Assembly: GCA_030432695.1 (NCBI GenBank)
Contig: JAUILN010000013.1
Span: 1 to 64,000 of the forward strand
Source: a bacterium
GTDB taxonomy: Bacteria; Planctomycetota; UBA1135; UBA2386
Length of the DNA: 64,000 nucleotides
Direction: 5' to 3'
This document shows positions 52,696-62,054 of this stretch, piece by piece (positions within the stretch are counted from its first letter, which is position 1; every line of letters begins with the position of its first letter). The notes under the pieces are model-generated. The model was given only the letters and a program-made list of their open reading frames with translations. It made no database searches and had not been told where the DNA came from. A program made the translations under genes and the position numbers.

Positions 52696-53361
52696 ATGTG
52701 GTCGAAGCTCCTGGCCCTGTTCCCCTTCCTCGTCCTCTCCGCGATGTCCACCGGGTGCGCCACCCGCTATCAGGACCTGCTGCGTGATCGCGATGCCGAG
52801 ATCCGCGAACTCAATGGGCGGCTCGCCGACGCCGGCGCCGAGAACGAATCCCTACGGCGAACCAACGACGACTTGCGTGGCCAGCTCGCCAGCCGCGCAG
52901 TCCCGATGGAGGCCAGCGCGGGCGATGACGAGCTGGCTCGGATCGGTTCGGAGCTTTCCGGGCTCGACGTGTCCCGGCGCTTTGGGCTGATCTCGATCGG
53001 GATCGACAACACGGTGACGTTCGACTCCGGCAGCACGTCACTCAAGCCGAGTGCGGCGTCGGTGCTCAAGCAGGTCGCCGATCTGCTACGTCGAGACTAC
53101 GCCGACCGCCGGATCTACGTCGCGGGTCACACCGACACGGACCCGATCCGCAAGACCAAGGGGCTGTATCGCAGCAACCGCCACCTGTCTGCGGAGCGCG
53201 CTGACGCCGTGGCCGCTTGGTTGTGTGGCCAAGGAGGCGTCTCGGAAAGCCACGTCGCGGTGATCGGCTACGGGCCCTTCGTGCCGGCGAGCCCTGGCAA
53301 CTCCGACTCCGCCAAGGAGCGCAACCGGCGCGTCGAAGTGATGGTCGGCGAGGTGCTCTGA
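52696..53361 (+). CDS. OmpA-like peptidoglycan-associated lipoprotein
   Basis: A 221-residue lipoprotein. Signal with cysteine at LFPFLVLSAMSTGC, a coiled-coil segment (DRDAEIRELNGRLADAGAEN ... LRRTNDDLRGQL, about residues 27-65), then an OmpA C-terminal domain: VTFDSGSTSLKPSAASVLKQ, YVAGHTDTDPIRKTKG, LSAERADAVAAWL, RNRRVEVMV. The GHTD...R arrangement binds diaminopimelate in peptidoglycan. It may anchor the envelope machinery encoded around it. Confidence 0.85.
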   Translation: MWSKLLALFPFLVLSAMSTGCATRYQDLLRDRDAEIRELNGRLADAGAENESLRRTNDDLRGQLASRAVPMEASAGDDELARIGSELSGLDVSRRFGLISIGIDNTVTFDSGSTSLKPSAASVLKQVADLLRRDYADRRIYVAGHTDTDPIRKTKGLYRSNRHLSAERADAVAAWLCGQGGVSESHVAVIGYGPFVPASPGNSDSAKERNRRVEVMVGEVL

Positions 53362-53366
53362 TCGGC

Positions 53367-53558
53367 ATGTCCGACGGGCCGCGCAGCTCGCGCGGAACCG
53401 TGGAGTCGAGTACCTGGTTGCCCAGGTCCGACGGGTCGGCCCTGGAGTTTCGCGTGGCACCGCGCTGGGCCGCCGGCTGGGGCACCGATCCGGGGCGCTT
53501 CCGGCACATCGAGACCGGCCGGTTCGTCTGTGATCACGGCATGTCTCAGGGCTTCTGA
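53367..53558 (+). CDS. Small hypothetical protein
   Basis: A 63-residue frame starting 5 nt after the OmpA-like stop. The second half (LEFRVAPRWAAGWGTDPGRF, RHIETGRFVCDHG) has balanced composition unlike the Arg/Pro-rich shadows. No strong ribosome site. Could be real and translationally coupled; no family recognised. Confidence 0.35.
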   Translation: MSDGPRSSRGTVESSTWLPRSDGSALEFRVAPRWAAGWGTDPGRFRHIETGRFVCDHGMSQGF

Positions 53559-53685
53559 CGGGTGGGAAAGCGCCAGGGGGTTTCTATAGTCGCGGGGTGC
53601 GCTTCTCGGCTACTTGACGCGCCCTTGTTCCCCCAACCCGGCCCTGCGGGGTCGGGCGGTGTCCCCGCACACCCGTTCGAACCTC

Positions 53686-55713
53686 ATGGCTCATCGCTCG
53701 GAAGAGATCCGCAACATCGCGCTGCTCGGTCACAGCCATTCCGGCAAGACCGCGATCGTCGATTCGCTCGCCTTCATCACCAAGGCGTCGCCCCGCCACG
53801 GCAACTCCTTGGACGGGACCAGCGTCAGTGACACGCTTCCCGAGGAGAAGGAGCGCAAGCACACGCTGACCTCGCACCTGTTCGGCTTCAACTGGGACCA
53901 CATGCATTTCGATGTAGTGGATACCCCGGGGCACCCGGACTTCATCGCCCAGGCGCTCTCGGCGCTCGACGTGGTCGAAGCGGCGTTTCTGTGTGTCAGC
54001 GCGACGGCCGGACTGACCTTCCACGGTCGCCAGCTGTTCCGCGCCGCCGCCGAGGCCGGGATCGGCCGCGCGATCGTCGTCACCCATCCTGATGGCGACA
54101 ACGCGCGGTTCGAGGAGATCCTGGCAGAACTCAACGAGGCGTTGGGCGACACCGTGGTGCCCGTGACCTATCCCGACGGGGATGGCAAGAGCTTCTCGGC
54201 GGTCCACGACGTCCTCAGCGGTGAAGGCCCGAAAGCGGCGGAGTATCGCGCGATCCTCGAGGAGCGCGTCGCCGAGGCCGACGACGACATCATCGCGCAG
54301 TATCTCGAAACCGGAGTGCTCTCGGACGAGGACTTCGAGAAGTACCTGCCGGAGGCGATCTCGCGGGAGAAGGTCACGCCCCTGTTCACGGTGTGCCCGC
54401 CGAAGGAGGTCGGCTTCCGCAAGCTCATGCACTTCGTCGAGCACTTCTTCCCGTCGCCGCAGCAGTTCGGCGGACGGCCCGCGCGCGCCGTCGATGGCGA
54501 GGACTACGACCTGATCGTCGAGCCCGATCAGGACCAGCCGTTCGCCGCCAAGGTCTTCAAGACCGTCGTCGACCCGTACGTCGGTCGGATCACCTACCTC
54601 CGCGCCTTCCGAGGTCGACTCACGGCCGATCAGGGGTTCCTGAACGTCCGGACTGGCAAGCACGACGCAGTCGGTGCGCTGCAGTCGGTCGAGGGGATCG
54701 AGGCCAAGGCCATCGACGCGGTCGTCGCCGGTGACTTGTTCATCGTCAGCAAGCTGGAAGACCTGGCGTTCGGCGACACGGTGACTGCCGACTCCACGCC
54801 GCTGCAGATGAAGAACTTCCCCCAACCCGAGCCGACGTTCTCACTGGCCGTGCAGCCGGCTGCTCGAGGTGACGAGCAGAAGATCGCGCAGGGGTTGGAG
54901 CGCCTGGCTCTGGAGGATCCCACGTTCCGGGTGTCTCGCGACGGCCACACCGGCGAGTTGCTGGTGTCCGGGATGAGCCCGATGCACATCGAGGTCCAAC
55001 TCGGTCGCCTCGAGCAGCGGTTCGGCGTGCACACGACGACCCGTGCGCCGTCGGTCCCCTACAAGGAGACGATCACCGCACCGGCCGAGGGACATCACCG
55101 GCACAAGAAGCAGACCGGCGGCAAGGGCCAATTCGCCGAGGTCTACCTGCGGATCCGCCCGCTCGAGCGGGGCTCCGGCTTCCACTTCGCCGACAAGGTC
55201 GTCGGTGGGTCGATTCCCCGCCAGTTCATCCCCGAGGTGGAGAAGGGCGTTCGGCGGTTCATGGCGAAGGGGCCTCTCGCCGGCTGTGTCGTCGAGGACA
55301 TCGAAGTCGAGGTCTACGACGGCAAGTTCCACGCTGTGGATTCCGACCAGCTGTCGTTCCAGTTGGCCGGCGAGCGTGCGGCCGCGGAGGCCTTCGCGAA
55401 AGCGCATCCGATCCTGCTCGAGCCGATCCTCGACGTGACGATCCATGTGCCCGAGCGGTTCACCGGCGACGTCACCGGCAACCTGTCGACGATCCGCGGG
55501 CGGATGACCGGCATGGAGGTCACGCAGGGGATCCAGGAGATCACCGCCCAGGCCCCGATGGCGGAGATGCAGACCTACGTGACGACCTTGCGGTCGATCA
55601 CTGCTGGCGAGGGCTCGTTCTCGGTACGGCCGGCGCACTTCGAGCAGGTCCCGCCGCAGGTCCAGCAGCAGGTAGTGAAGGCCCGTGAGGCCGCCGACGC
55701 GGCGGCTCACTGA
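53686..55713 (+). CDS. Elongation factor G-like GTPase (EF-G2 type)
   Basis: A 675-residue translational GTPase homologue. G domain: P-loop LLGHSHSGKTAIVDSL (about 14-29), TLTSHLFGF in place of the switch I/G2 sequence, DTPGHPDF (G3), but at G4 VVTHPDGDN replaces NKxD. Domains II-V follow (FAAKVFKTVVDPYVGRITYL, MSPMHIEVQLGRLEQRFGV, QTGGKGQFAEVYLRIRP, EPILDVTIHVPERFTGDVTG, YVTTLRSITAGEGSFSV). Such divergent EF-Gs are usually second copies whose role differs from translocation. ATG 53686 gives the family N-terminus. Placed between envelope and pilus genes with no obvious link. Confidence 0.82.
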   Translation: MAHRSEEIRNIALLGHSHSGKTAIVDSLAFITKASPRHGNSLDGTSVSDTLPEEKERKHTLTSHLFGFNWDHMHFDVVDTPGHPDFIAQALSALDVVEAAFLCVSATAGLTFHGRQLFRAAAEAGIGRAIVVTHPDGDNARFEEILAELNEALGDTVVPVTYPDGDGKSFSAVHDVLSGEGPKAAEYRAILEERVAEADDDIIAQYLETGVLSDEDFEKYLPEAISREKVTPLFTVCPPKEVGFRKLMHFVEHFFPSPQQFGGRPARAVDGEDYDLIVEPDQDQPFAAKVFKTVVDPYVGRITYLRAFRGRLTADQGFLNVRTGKHDAVGALQSVEGIEAKAIDAVVAGDLFIVSKLEDLAFGDTVTADSTPLQMKNFPQPEPTFSLAVQPAARGDEQKIAQGLERLALEDPTFRVSRDGHTGELLVSGMSPMHIEVQLGRLEQRFGVHTTTRAPSVPYKETITAPAEGHHRHKKQTGGKGQFAEVYLRIRPLERGSGFHFADKVVGGSIPRQFIPEVEKGVRRFMAKGPLAGCVVEDIEVEVYDGKFHAVDSDQLSFQLAGERAAAEAFAKAHPILLEPILDVTIHVPERFTGDVTGNLSTIRGRMTGMEVTQGIQEITAQAPMAEMQTYVTTLRSITAGEGSFSVRPAHFEQVPPQVQQQVVKAREAADAAAH

Positions 55714-55723
55714 ACGCTGCCAA

Positions 55724-55743
55724 CTCGAGGCTACAGCCTCGGG
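55724..55743 (+). terminator. Candidate terminator after the EF-G-like gene
   Basis: CTCGAGGC-TACA-GCCTCGGG: a 6-bp perfect stem (CGAGGC/GCCTCG) extended by a wobble and a C-G pair around a TACA loop, 10 nt after the stop codon. No T run follows. The remaining spacer to pilT (about 255 bp) holds no recognised gene. Confidence 0.45.
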
Positions 55744-55998
55744 TCAGGTCCCGGCCGATCGGTCCGCGGGCCGGGTCCGGGTTGCTCCGGTGCCTCCCGC
55801 GTTGCTGGATCGACGGGGCTTCCTGTGCTCGAAACGTCGATAGCATCGTGGGTGCGGTCTCTGATGCTGCGTTGGCCCGGGCCGACCTGATCCCAGTTCC
55901 GGAGCGGTTCGTTCTCAATCCGACACCACCTTCTGGCCGATAGCTGACGCGATGGTCCGCCCCCTTCGGCAGGCCGCGTCCGACCAGGAGGAACTGCG

Positions 55999-57081
55999 AT
56001 GGTGTCGATGGAGGAGCTGCTCAACCTGATGGTGCAACGCGGTGGTTCCGACCTCCATCTCTCGGTCGGCGCGCCACCCAAGATCCGCATCGACGGACGG
56101 GTCACCGACACCGAGTACGAGATCCTGACGCCCGAGGTGACCAAGAAACTGGTGTACTCGGTGCTGTCGCCGGACCAGGTTGCGCGCCTCGAGAAGACCC
56201 TGGAGATCGACTTCTCGTTCGGCGTGGCCAACCTCGGGCGGTTCCGGACCAACGCCTTCCTGCAACGCGGGACGATCGCTGCCGTGATGCGCGTGATCCC
56301 GTACGAGGTGTACGACTTCGAGCAGATCGGCATGCCCCGCAAGGTCTGTGAGGCGCTCTGCAATCTCCCCAAGGGACTGGTGCTGTGCACCGGCGCAACC
56401 GGCTCCGGGAAATCGACGACGTTGGCGTCGATGGTGGACCACATCAACGAGCAGAGGCAGGGCCACATCGTCACGATCGAGGACCCGATCGAGTTCCTGC
56501 ACCGCAACAAGAACTGCCTCATCAACCAGCGCGAGGTCGGCGGCGACACTCATAAGTTCAGCAACGCATTGCGCTCGGTGCTCCGTCAGGACCCCGACGT
56601 CGTGCTGGTCGGCGAGATGCGTGACCTCGAGACGATCGAGGCGGCCCTTACGCTTGCCGAGACCGGTCACCTGACGTTCGGAACGCTGCACACGTCGGAC
56701 ACCGTGCAGACCATCAACCGCGTGGTCGACGTGTTCCCCGCCCACCAGCAGCAGCAGATCCGGACGATGCTGTCGTTCACGCTGCAGGCAGTGCTATGTC
56801 AGCAGCTGATCCCTCGGGCCACCGGCAAGGGGCGGGTGCTCGCCTCTGAGATCATGATCGCGACGCCCGCAGTGCGTGCGCTGATCCGAGACAACAAGGC
56901 CCACCAGATCCACTCGATCATCCAGACCGGTGGTCAGATGGGGATGCGGACCATGAACCAGTCCGTCTACGAGCTGTATCGGGCCGGCGCCATCGGCCAC
57001 GAGGACGCGATGCACTGCTCGCCCGACCCCGGTGAACTCACGCGCCTGATGCAGCGTGCGGCCGCGCCGAGGAGTCGATGA
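55999..57081 (+). CDS. pilT: Type IV pilus retraction ATPase PilT
   Basis: A 360-residue hexameric motor that depolymerises pili. Walker A CTGATGSGKSTTLAS (about 131-145), Asp box IVTIEDPIEF, Walker B PDVVLVGEMRDLETIE, His box TGHLTFGTLHTSD, and the PilT-specific AIRNLIRE-like motif AVRALIRDNKAHQIHSII. GGAGG lies 8 nt before the ATG. It ends with a 4-nt overlap (ATGA) with pilB, so retraction and extension motors are translationally coupled. Confidence 0.93.
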   Translation: MVSMEELLNLMVQRGGSDLHLSVGAPPKIRIDGRVTDTEYEILTPEVTKKLVYSVLSPDQVARLEKTLEIDFSFGVANLGRFRTNAFLQRGTIAAVMRVIPYEVYDFEQIGMPRKVCEALCNLPKGLVLCTGATGSGKSTTLASMVDHINEQRQGHIVTIEDPIEFLHRNKNCLINQREVGGDTHKFSNALRSVLRQDPDVVLVGEMRDLETIEAALTLAETGHLTFGTLHTSDTVQTINRVVDVFPAHQQQQIRTMLSFTLQAVLCQQLIPRATGKGRVLASEIMIATPAVRALIRDNKAHQIHSIIQTGGQMGMRTMNQSVYELYRAGAIGHEDAMHCSPDPGELTRLMQRAAAPRSR

Positions 57082-58787
57082 TCCAGTTCGCGCGCAAGCT
57101 CAAGGTCATCCTCGAGAAGGCCGGAAAGCTCACCACCGAGCAGGGCGATGAGCTTCTCCAGGAAGCGCGTCGTGACAAGCGGCCGCTCAGCGAGATCGCG
57201 GTCAAGAAGGGTGTTGTCAGCGAGCCGGAGCTGTTGGCGCTGGTCGCCGCTGCGGCGAACGTTGCACCGATCGATCTCGACCGTGTCAGGGTCAACGACG
57301 ATGTGCTCGCGGACGTCACTGCGGAACTGGCGAACGAGTATCGGATCTTCCCTGTCGACAAGATCGGTCAGCTGATCACCGTAGCGGTTGCCAATCCGTT
57401 CGACGTGTTGAAGCTCGATGACCTTCGGATCATCACCGGTTGTGAACTCCGAATCGTTGTCAGCACCGAGGAAGCGATCGAGCGTCGGATCGCCACCGCC
57501 TATCGTTCTGCGGAAGAGAGCGTCAGCGAGATCGTCGGTGGCTTCGAAGGCGAGGACATCGAGCTCAAGGAACAGTCCGACGACGACGAATCGCTCGATC
57601 TGACGGCCATCAGCGACGAAGCCGCGCCGGTCGTCAAGATCGTCAATAAGATCATCTCCGATGCCTGTTCGTCGGGGGTGAGCGACATCCACATCGAGCC
57701 GTTCGAGAAGAAGGTCATCGTGCGTTATCGCCGTGACGGCCGGCTCGTCGAGGTCCTGACTCTGCCGAAGAAGATGCAGAACAGCCTCACCTCTCGGATC
57801 AAGATCATGTCGAAGCTCGACATCGCCGAGAAGCAAAGGCCTCAGGACGGCAAGTTCCAGATGAAGATGGCCAACAAGGCCATCGACTTCCGAGTGTCGA
57901 TCCTTCCGGTGGTCTGGGGGGAGAAGACCGTGCTTCGAATCCTCGATTCGTCGAACCTCGCGCTCGACATCAAGTCGCTGGGGTTCGAGCCGCGCGCCAT
58001 GGAGGACTACACGTGGGCCATCGAACGGCCCTACGGCATGATCCTCGTGACCGGCCCGACCGGTTCCGGCAAGTCGACGACCCTATATAGCGCAGTTCGG
58101 CATATCGCGGATCCGGAGACCAACATGGTCACGGTCGAAGATCCGGTCGAGTACACCCTCGAAGGCATCAACCAGGTCCCGGTCAATCCGAAGCGTGGCC
58201 TGACCTTCGCTGGTGCGTTGCGCTCGATCCTGCGTCAGGACCCGGATGTGGTCCTCCTGGGTGAGATCCGCGATGCCGAGACACTGGAGATCGCGGTGAA
58301 GGCCGCGCTCACCGGGCACCTGGTGTTGAGCACGCTGCACACCAACGATGCGGTGAGCACCGTCACCCGCATGGTCGACATGGGGATGGATCCGTTCATG
58401 GTCGCGTCCTCGACCATCCTGATCTGTGCCCAACGTCTCGCGCGCAAGCTCTGCGTGCATTGCAAACAGCCGCTCGATGTCGACAAGTCGGCGCTGATGC
58501 GGGTCGGGCTATCCGAGGCAGATCTCGCGCGCGACGACCTGCAGATGTTCAAAGCCGTCGGCTGTGGCCGATGCACCAATGGCTACAAGGGCCGCTTCGC
58601 GATCCTGGAGACCCTGCGGATGACCGACGCCCTGAAGCGGATGGTCGTCGAGGCTGCAAACGTCCAGGACCTCAAGCTGAAGGCGTTGGAGGAGGGAATG
58701 ATCACGCTGCGACGCTGCGGGATCCTGAACTTCATGCGCGGCATGACCTCGTTCGAAGAGGTCGAGCGAGTGACGATGGCTGATTGA
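57078..58787 (+). CDS. pilB: Type IV pilus assembly ATPase PilB (GspE family)
   Basis: A 569-residue extension motor. The N-terminal ~150 residues form an MshEN/GspE-N type domain (GDELLQEARRDKRPLSEIAV). The core has IHIEPFEKKVIVRYRRDG, Walker A GPTGSGKSTTLYSAV (about 325), Asp box VTVEDPVEYTLEG, Walker B PDVVLLGEIRDAET and His box TGHLVLSTLHTNDA. Zinc-binding pairs are CVHC and CGRC near the end. Overlaps pilT by 4 nt; pilC follows after 50 bp. Confidence 0.93.
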   Translation: MIQFARKLKVILEKAGKLTTEQGDELLQEARRDKRPLSEIAVKKGVVSEPELLALVAAAANVAPIDLDRVRVNDDVLADVTAELANEYRIFPVDKIGQLITVAVANPFDVLKLDDLRIITGCELRIVVSTEEAIERRIATAYRSAEESVSEIVGGFEGEDIELKEQSDDDESLDLTAISDEAAPVVKIVNKIISDACSSGVSDIHIEPFEKKVIVRYRRDGRLVEVLTLPKKMQNSLTSRIKIMSKLDIAEKQRPQDGKFQMKMANKAIDFRVSILPVVWGEKTVLRILDSSNLALDIKSLGFEPRAMEDYTWAIERPYGMILVTGPTGSGKSTTLYSAVRHIADPETNMVTVEDPVEYTLEGINQVPVNPKRGLTFAGALRSILRQDPDVVLLGEIRDAETLEIAVKAALTGHLVLSTLHTNDAVSTVTRMVDMGMDPFMVASSTILICAQRLARKLCVHCKQPLDVDKSALMRVGLSEADLARDDLQMFKAVGCGRCTNGYKGRFAILETLRMTDALKRMVVEAANVQDLKLKALEEGMITLRRCGILNFMRGMTSFEEVERVTMAD

Positions 58788-58837
58788 TGCCGCGGATCGG
58801 GGGGCCCGAGTCCGAGGCGCGGTAGCCCAGGGGAATC

Positions 58838-60070
58838 ATGGCGACCACATTCAAGTTCGAAGCGAAGGACCAGAGCGGGAGGACGGTGACCGGTACGATC
58901 ACCGCCGAGAGCCAGAACGACGTCCTCGAGGACCTCCGTCGACGTTCGCTGACGCCGATGTCGGTGAAGAAGGGCGGCGGCGGACTGTTCGCCAAGTCGA
59001 AGGCGAAGCCGCGGGCCAAGAAGGCCTCGGTGAAGAAGGGGGAACTCGAGGTCTTCACGCGCCAGCTCTCGACCATGCTGAGTGCCGGTATCCCGATGCT
59101 CGAGGCGCTCGAGATCCAGGCCGAGCAGGCGGACTCCCCTGGGTTCCGATTCTGCCTGGAGACAATCGTCGATGACATCCGGACTGGCGCGGACCTCTCG
59201 AAGGCGATGGAGCCGCACAAGAGGGTGTTCTCGGACATCTATGTGAGCATGATCCGCGCGGGTGAGGTTTCCGGTCAGATCGATGTGATCCTGACCCGCT
59301 TGGCGGAGTACCTCGAGGCCGCGGCGCACCTGCGCAACGAGATCAAGGCGGCGATGACCTACCCGGTGGTATCGCTGTTCCTGGTGCTGGGCATCGCCGG
59401 CTTCCTGATGATGGGCATCGTCCCGTCGTTCAAGCCGGTGTTCGATTCCCTCGAGGTCGAGTTGCCGGGGCTCACCGTCCTCACGATGGATGTCGCGTTC
59501 TTCATGCGCGACTACTGGTACGTTCTCTTCGGTGGCGCGATTGGCGGATTCCTGCTCTTCCGGTTCTGGATCAAGACGCCGGCAGGTGGGAAGGCGTGGG
59601 ACCACATCACGCTGCGCATGCCGGTGTTCGGCGGCCTGTTCAAGAAGGTGGCGCTGTCGCGCTTCTCGCGGACCTTCTCGACCCTGATCAAGAGTGGTGT
59701 CCCGATCCTCGGCGCGATGGAGATCGTATCGCAGACGGCGGGCAACAAGGTCATCTCGGAGATCGTCGACCAGGCGCGAGACAGTGTGCGGTCCGGTGAC
59801 ACCTTGTCCGAGCCGTTCACCAAGTCGACCGTGTTCCCGCCGATGGTGGTCAAGATGATGGGTATCGGCGAGCGTTCTGGTGCATTGGATGCGCTGCTCG
59901 AGAAGATCTCCGAGTTCTACGACCAACAGGTCGAGGCGGAGGTGAAGGGTCTCACCGCGCTCATCGAGCCGATCATGATCGCCGTCATGGGCTTCGTCGT
60001 CGGCGGCATCGTCCTCGCCGTGTTCCTGCCGATCTTCAAGCTGCAGGAAGCCCTTTCAGGAGGCGGCTGA
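58838..60070 (+). CDS. pilC: Type IV pilus inner-membrane platform protein PilC
   Basis: A 410-residue GspF-family platform protein. After a basic linker come two T2SSF domains: VFTRQLSTMLSAGIPMLEAL and FSRTFSTLIKSGVPILGAM, each followed by the expected G(E)-x-SG motif (AGEVSGQID; GERSGALD). Three membrane helices: VSLFLVLGIAGFLMMGIVP, YVLFGGAIGGFLLF and IMIAVMGFVVGGIVLAVFL. It couples the PilB/PilT motors to pilin insertion. Lies directly after pilB in the same operon. Confidence 0.93.
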   Translation: MATTFKFEAKDQSGRTVTGTITAESQNDVLEDLRRRSLTPMSVKKGGGGLFAKSKAKPRAKKASVKKGELEVFTRQLSTMLSAGIPMLEALEIQAEQADSPGFRFCLETIVDDIRTGADLSKAMEPHKRVFSDIYVSMIRAGEVSGQIDVILTRLAEYLEAAAHLRNEIKAAMTYPVVSLFLVLGIAGFLMMGIVPSFKPVFDSLEVELPGLTVLTMDVAFFMRDYWYVLFGGAIGGFLLFRFWIKTPAGGKAWDHITLRMPVFGGLFKKVALSRFSRTFSTLIKSGVPILGAMEIVSQTAGNKVISEIVDQARDSVRSGDTLSEPFTKSTVFPPMVVKMMGIGERSGALDALLEKISEFYDQQVEAEVKGLTALIEPIMIAVMGFVVGGIVLAVFLPIFKLQEALSGGG

Positions 60071-60165
60071 GCCGCGCGTCGAATTGACTTCCGGCCCCGG
60101 ACGAGCGCCACCGCGGGACGCATGCGGGCGATCGCCGGGGAGAACCTCGAACTCGAATCCCCCCA

Positions 60166-61080
60166 ATGAACGACTCCGTCCAAAGGACCATCCTCTATGG
60201 CACCAGTGGTGCCGTGCTCGCTGCCCTGGGTTGGGCCGGCTTCATCTACGCGCCCGATCCCGACTACGGCACGCTGATCGGGTCGGCACAGCTGCGGGCC
60301 CAGGTCGCGGCGTTCATACCCAAGGATGCCGACGATCTGAAGATGCAGGCGTTGCGCGAGGAGGGGCTCCAGGCTGCCGAGGCGCATCTGGACGTCGCGG
60401 AGCGTAACAATCCAGGCACGAGTGCCGTGCGCCAGCTACGGGCCTGGATCGCGGCGCAACGCGGAGACCATGCCCGCGCCGCAACGCAGTATCGCGAAGC
60501 GCGGGACTGCACCGATCTGACTCCGGAAGGACGGCGGAAGCTCGGCGAGATGTTGGCCGGGGTCTTGTCCAATGACGGTCGATTCGGCGAGGCATTGCAC
60601 GTCCTCGACGAAGACCGGCACGCCCGCTCCGGGGAGGAGCGGATCTCTGCAGGACTGCTGCGGGCTCGCATCCTGGAGCGCGACGGGCGGCGTGAGGAGG
60701 CTCTGATGGTCGCCGTGGAGGCCTCCATGGCGAGTCATCCGAATTCCCCAGCAGCTGCCGATGCCGCAACTGTGATCGAACAACTGGGTGCGTGGTCCGA
60801 GGCGACGGTCGCCTGGGAGCGCGCCGTCGAGGATGCGCAGATCCGGGAATACCACGTCGCGCGCCTCAAGCTCCGTTCCGGAGCGACCGATAACGCGGTC
60901 AGGCTGCTCGAACGAGCGACCGAACACGGCGGCGAGCCGGTGCGAACCCTGCTGCGGCAGGAACGCGCACTCTGGAGCGAAGCCGTGGGCGAGCGCGCGA
61001 TCGAACAGCTCCTCGAGCCAACCGACGAGAACGGGGAGTCCGAGACTCCTCCCTCGCGGAAGGAAGAAGAGAAGGTCTGA
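60166..61080 (+). CDS. Membrane-anchored TPR-like protein in the pilus operon
   Basis: A 304-residue protein with one N-terminal hydrophobic helix (YGTSGAVLAALGWAGFIY) and then helical hairpins of TPR type (LRAWIAAQRGDHARAATQYR; LAGVLSNDGRFGEALHVLDE; RARILERDGRREEALMVAVE). A charged tail rich in Glu and Lys ends the protein. It lies between pilC and the pilin gene; a role in pilus assembly, PilF-like in general layout, is inferred only from position and repeats. Confidence 0.65.
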   Translation: MNDSVQRTILYGTSGAVLAALGWAGFIYAPDPDYGTLIGSAQLRAQVAAFIPKDADDLKMQALREEGLQAAEAHLDVAERNNPGTSAVRQLRAWIAAQRGDHARAATQYREARDCTDLTPEGRRKLGEMLAGVLSNDGRFGEALHVLDEDRHARSGEERISAGLLRARILERDGRREEALMVAVEASMASHPNSPAAADAATVIEQLGAWSEATVAWERAVEDAQIREYHVARLKLRSGATDNAVRLLERATEHGGEPVRTLLRQERALWSEAVGERAIEQLLEPTDENGESETPPSRKEEEKV

Positions 61081-61135
61081 AACTCAACCACCGGCCATCC
61101 GGCCTCGACGAACTGACTAGGGAGACGTGACAAAC

Positions 61136-61837
61136 ATGTCCAAGAGGGAGCAGGGCTTCACGCTCATCGAGCTGATGATCGTTGTCGCGATCATCGCCAT
61201 CATCGCTTCGATCGCGATTCCGAACCTGCTGAGCGCTCGCCTGAACGCGAACGAATCGGCTGCCATCGCGACGCTGAAGAACATCTCGAGCTCGCAGTCG
61301 CAGTGCCAGGCATCTGGCGTGATCGACGCGAACACCAACGGCGCCGGCGAGTTCGGCTTCTTCGGCGAGCTTTCCGGCGCGCAGTTCATCCGCATCGCGG
61401 GTGGCGTCCACACCACCGAGCGCATCAGCCCGCCGGTCCTTTCGGCCGCGTTCGGCACCGTGCAGAACAGCCTGGTGACCCGCTCGGGCTATCACTTCCA
61501 GATGTATCTCCCGGGCGTCGCGGGTGCCTTCGAGGCCGAGGCCGCCACGGGCGGCGCGGGTGGCGGCCACGCCGTCGACGCTGCTCTGTCGGAAGTGCTC
61601 TGGTGCTGCTACGCCTGGCCGACCAGCCGTGGCAACTCCGGAAAGCGCGCGTTCTTCGTGAACCAGAGCGGCGACGTCATCGCCTGCCGCAACAACGCCG
61701 CCACGTCGTCCTACAACGGCACCGCCAAGATGCCGGACCCGGAAGACGCCTACGTGAACGGCGCGACCGCCATGACCGCGACCTTCGCGGCGAATACGCT
61801 GTCGAACAACGGCGAGACCTGGGTTGTCGTCCAGTGA
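61136..61837 (+). CDS. Type IV major pilin-like protein
   Basis: A 233-residue prepilin. Short leader SKREQG, cleavage after Gly, then mature FTLIELMIVVAIIAIIASIA with Phe1 and Glu5, the hydrophobic helix needed for filament assembly. The globular part carries cysteines near SQSQCQ, LWCCYAW and VIACRNN that could form disulfides. ATG 61136 is preferred: AGGGAG lies 11 nt upstream, whereas the in-frame GTG at 61127 is only 2 nt from it. It is the last gene of the pil cluster and the expected substrate of the peptidase at 51599. Confidence 0.88.
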   Translation: MSKREQGFTLIELMIVVAIIAIIASIAIPNLLSARLNANESAAIATLKNISSSQSQCQASGVIDANTNGAGEFGFFGELSGAQFIRIAGGVHTTERISPPVLSAAFGTVQNSLVTRSGYHFQMYLPGVAGAFEAEAATGGAGGGHAVDAALSEVLWCCYAWPTSRGNSGKRAFFVNQSGDVIACRNNAATSSYNGTAKMPDPEDAYVNGATAMTATFAANTLSNNGETWVVVQ

Positions 61838-62054
61838 TCGACCGCGCTCGCGGGGCGTTGGCGTAAGTCAGCGACCCGCATGAGGCGCAACTCCAGGAGG
61901 GCTGCCGGCCACGGGTCGGGAGCCCTTCTGGCGTTGGTGGGGGACTGTGAGGCCGGGTCTCGCGGTGGCCGTTCTGGCTGTGTCGCGGGATTCGGCGCGG
62001 GATCTTCCGGGGGCGCTACAGGACCCGGCAGATCCTGCCGATGGACTCACTGTG

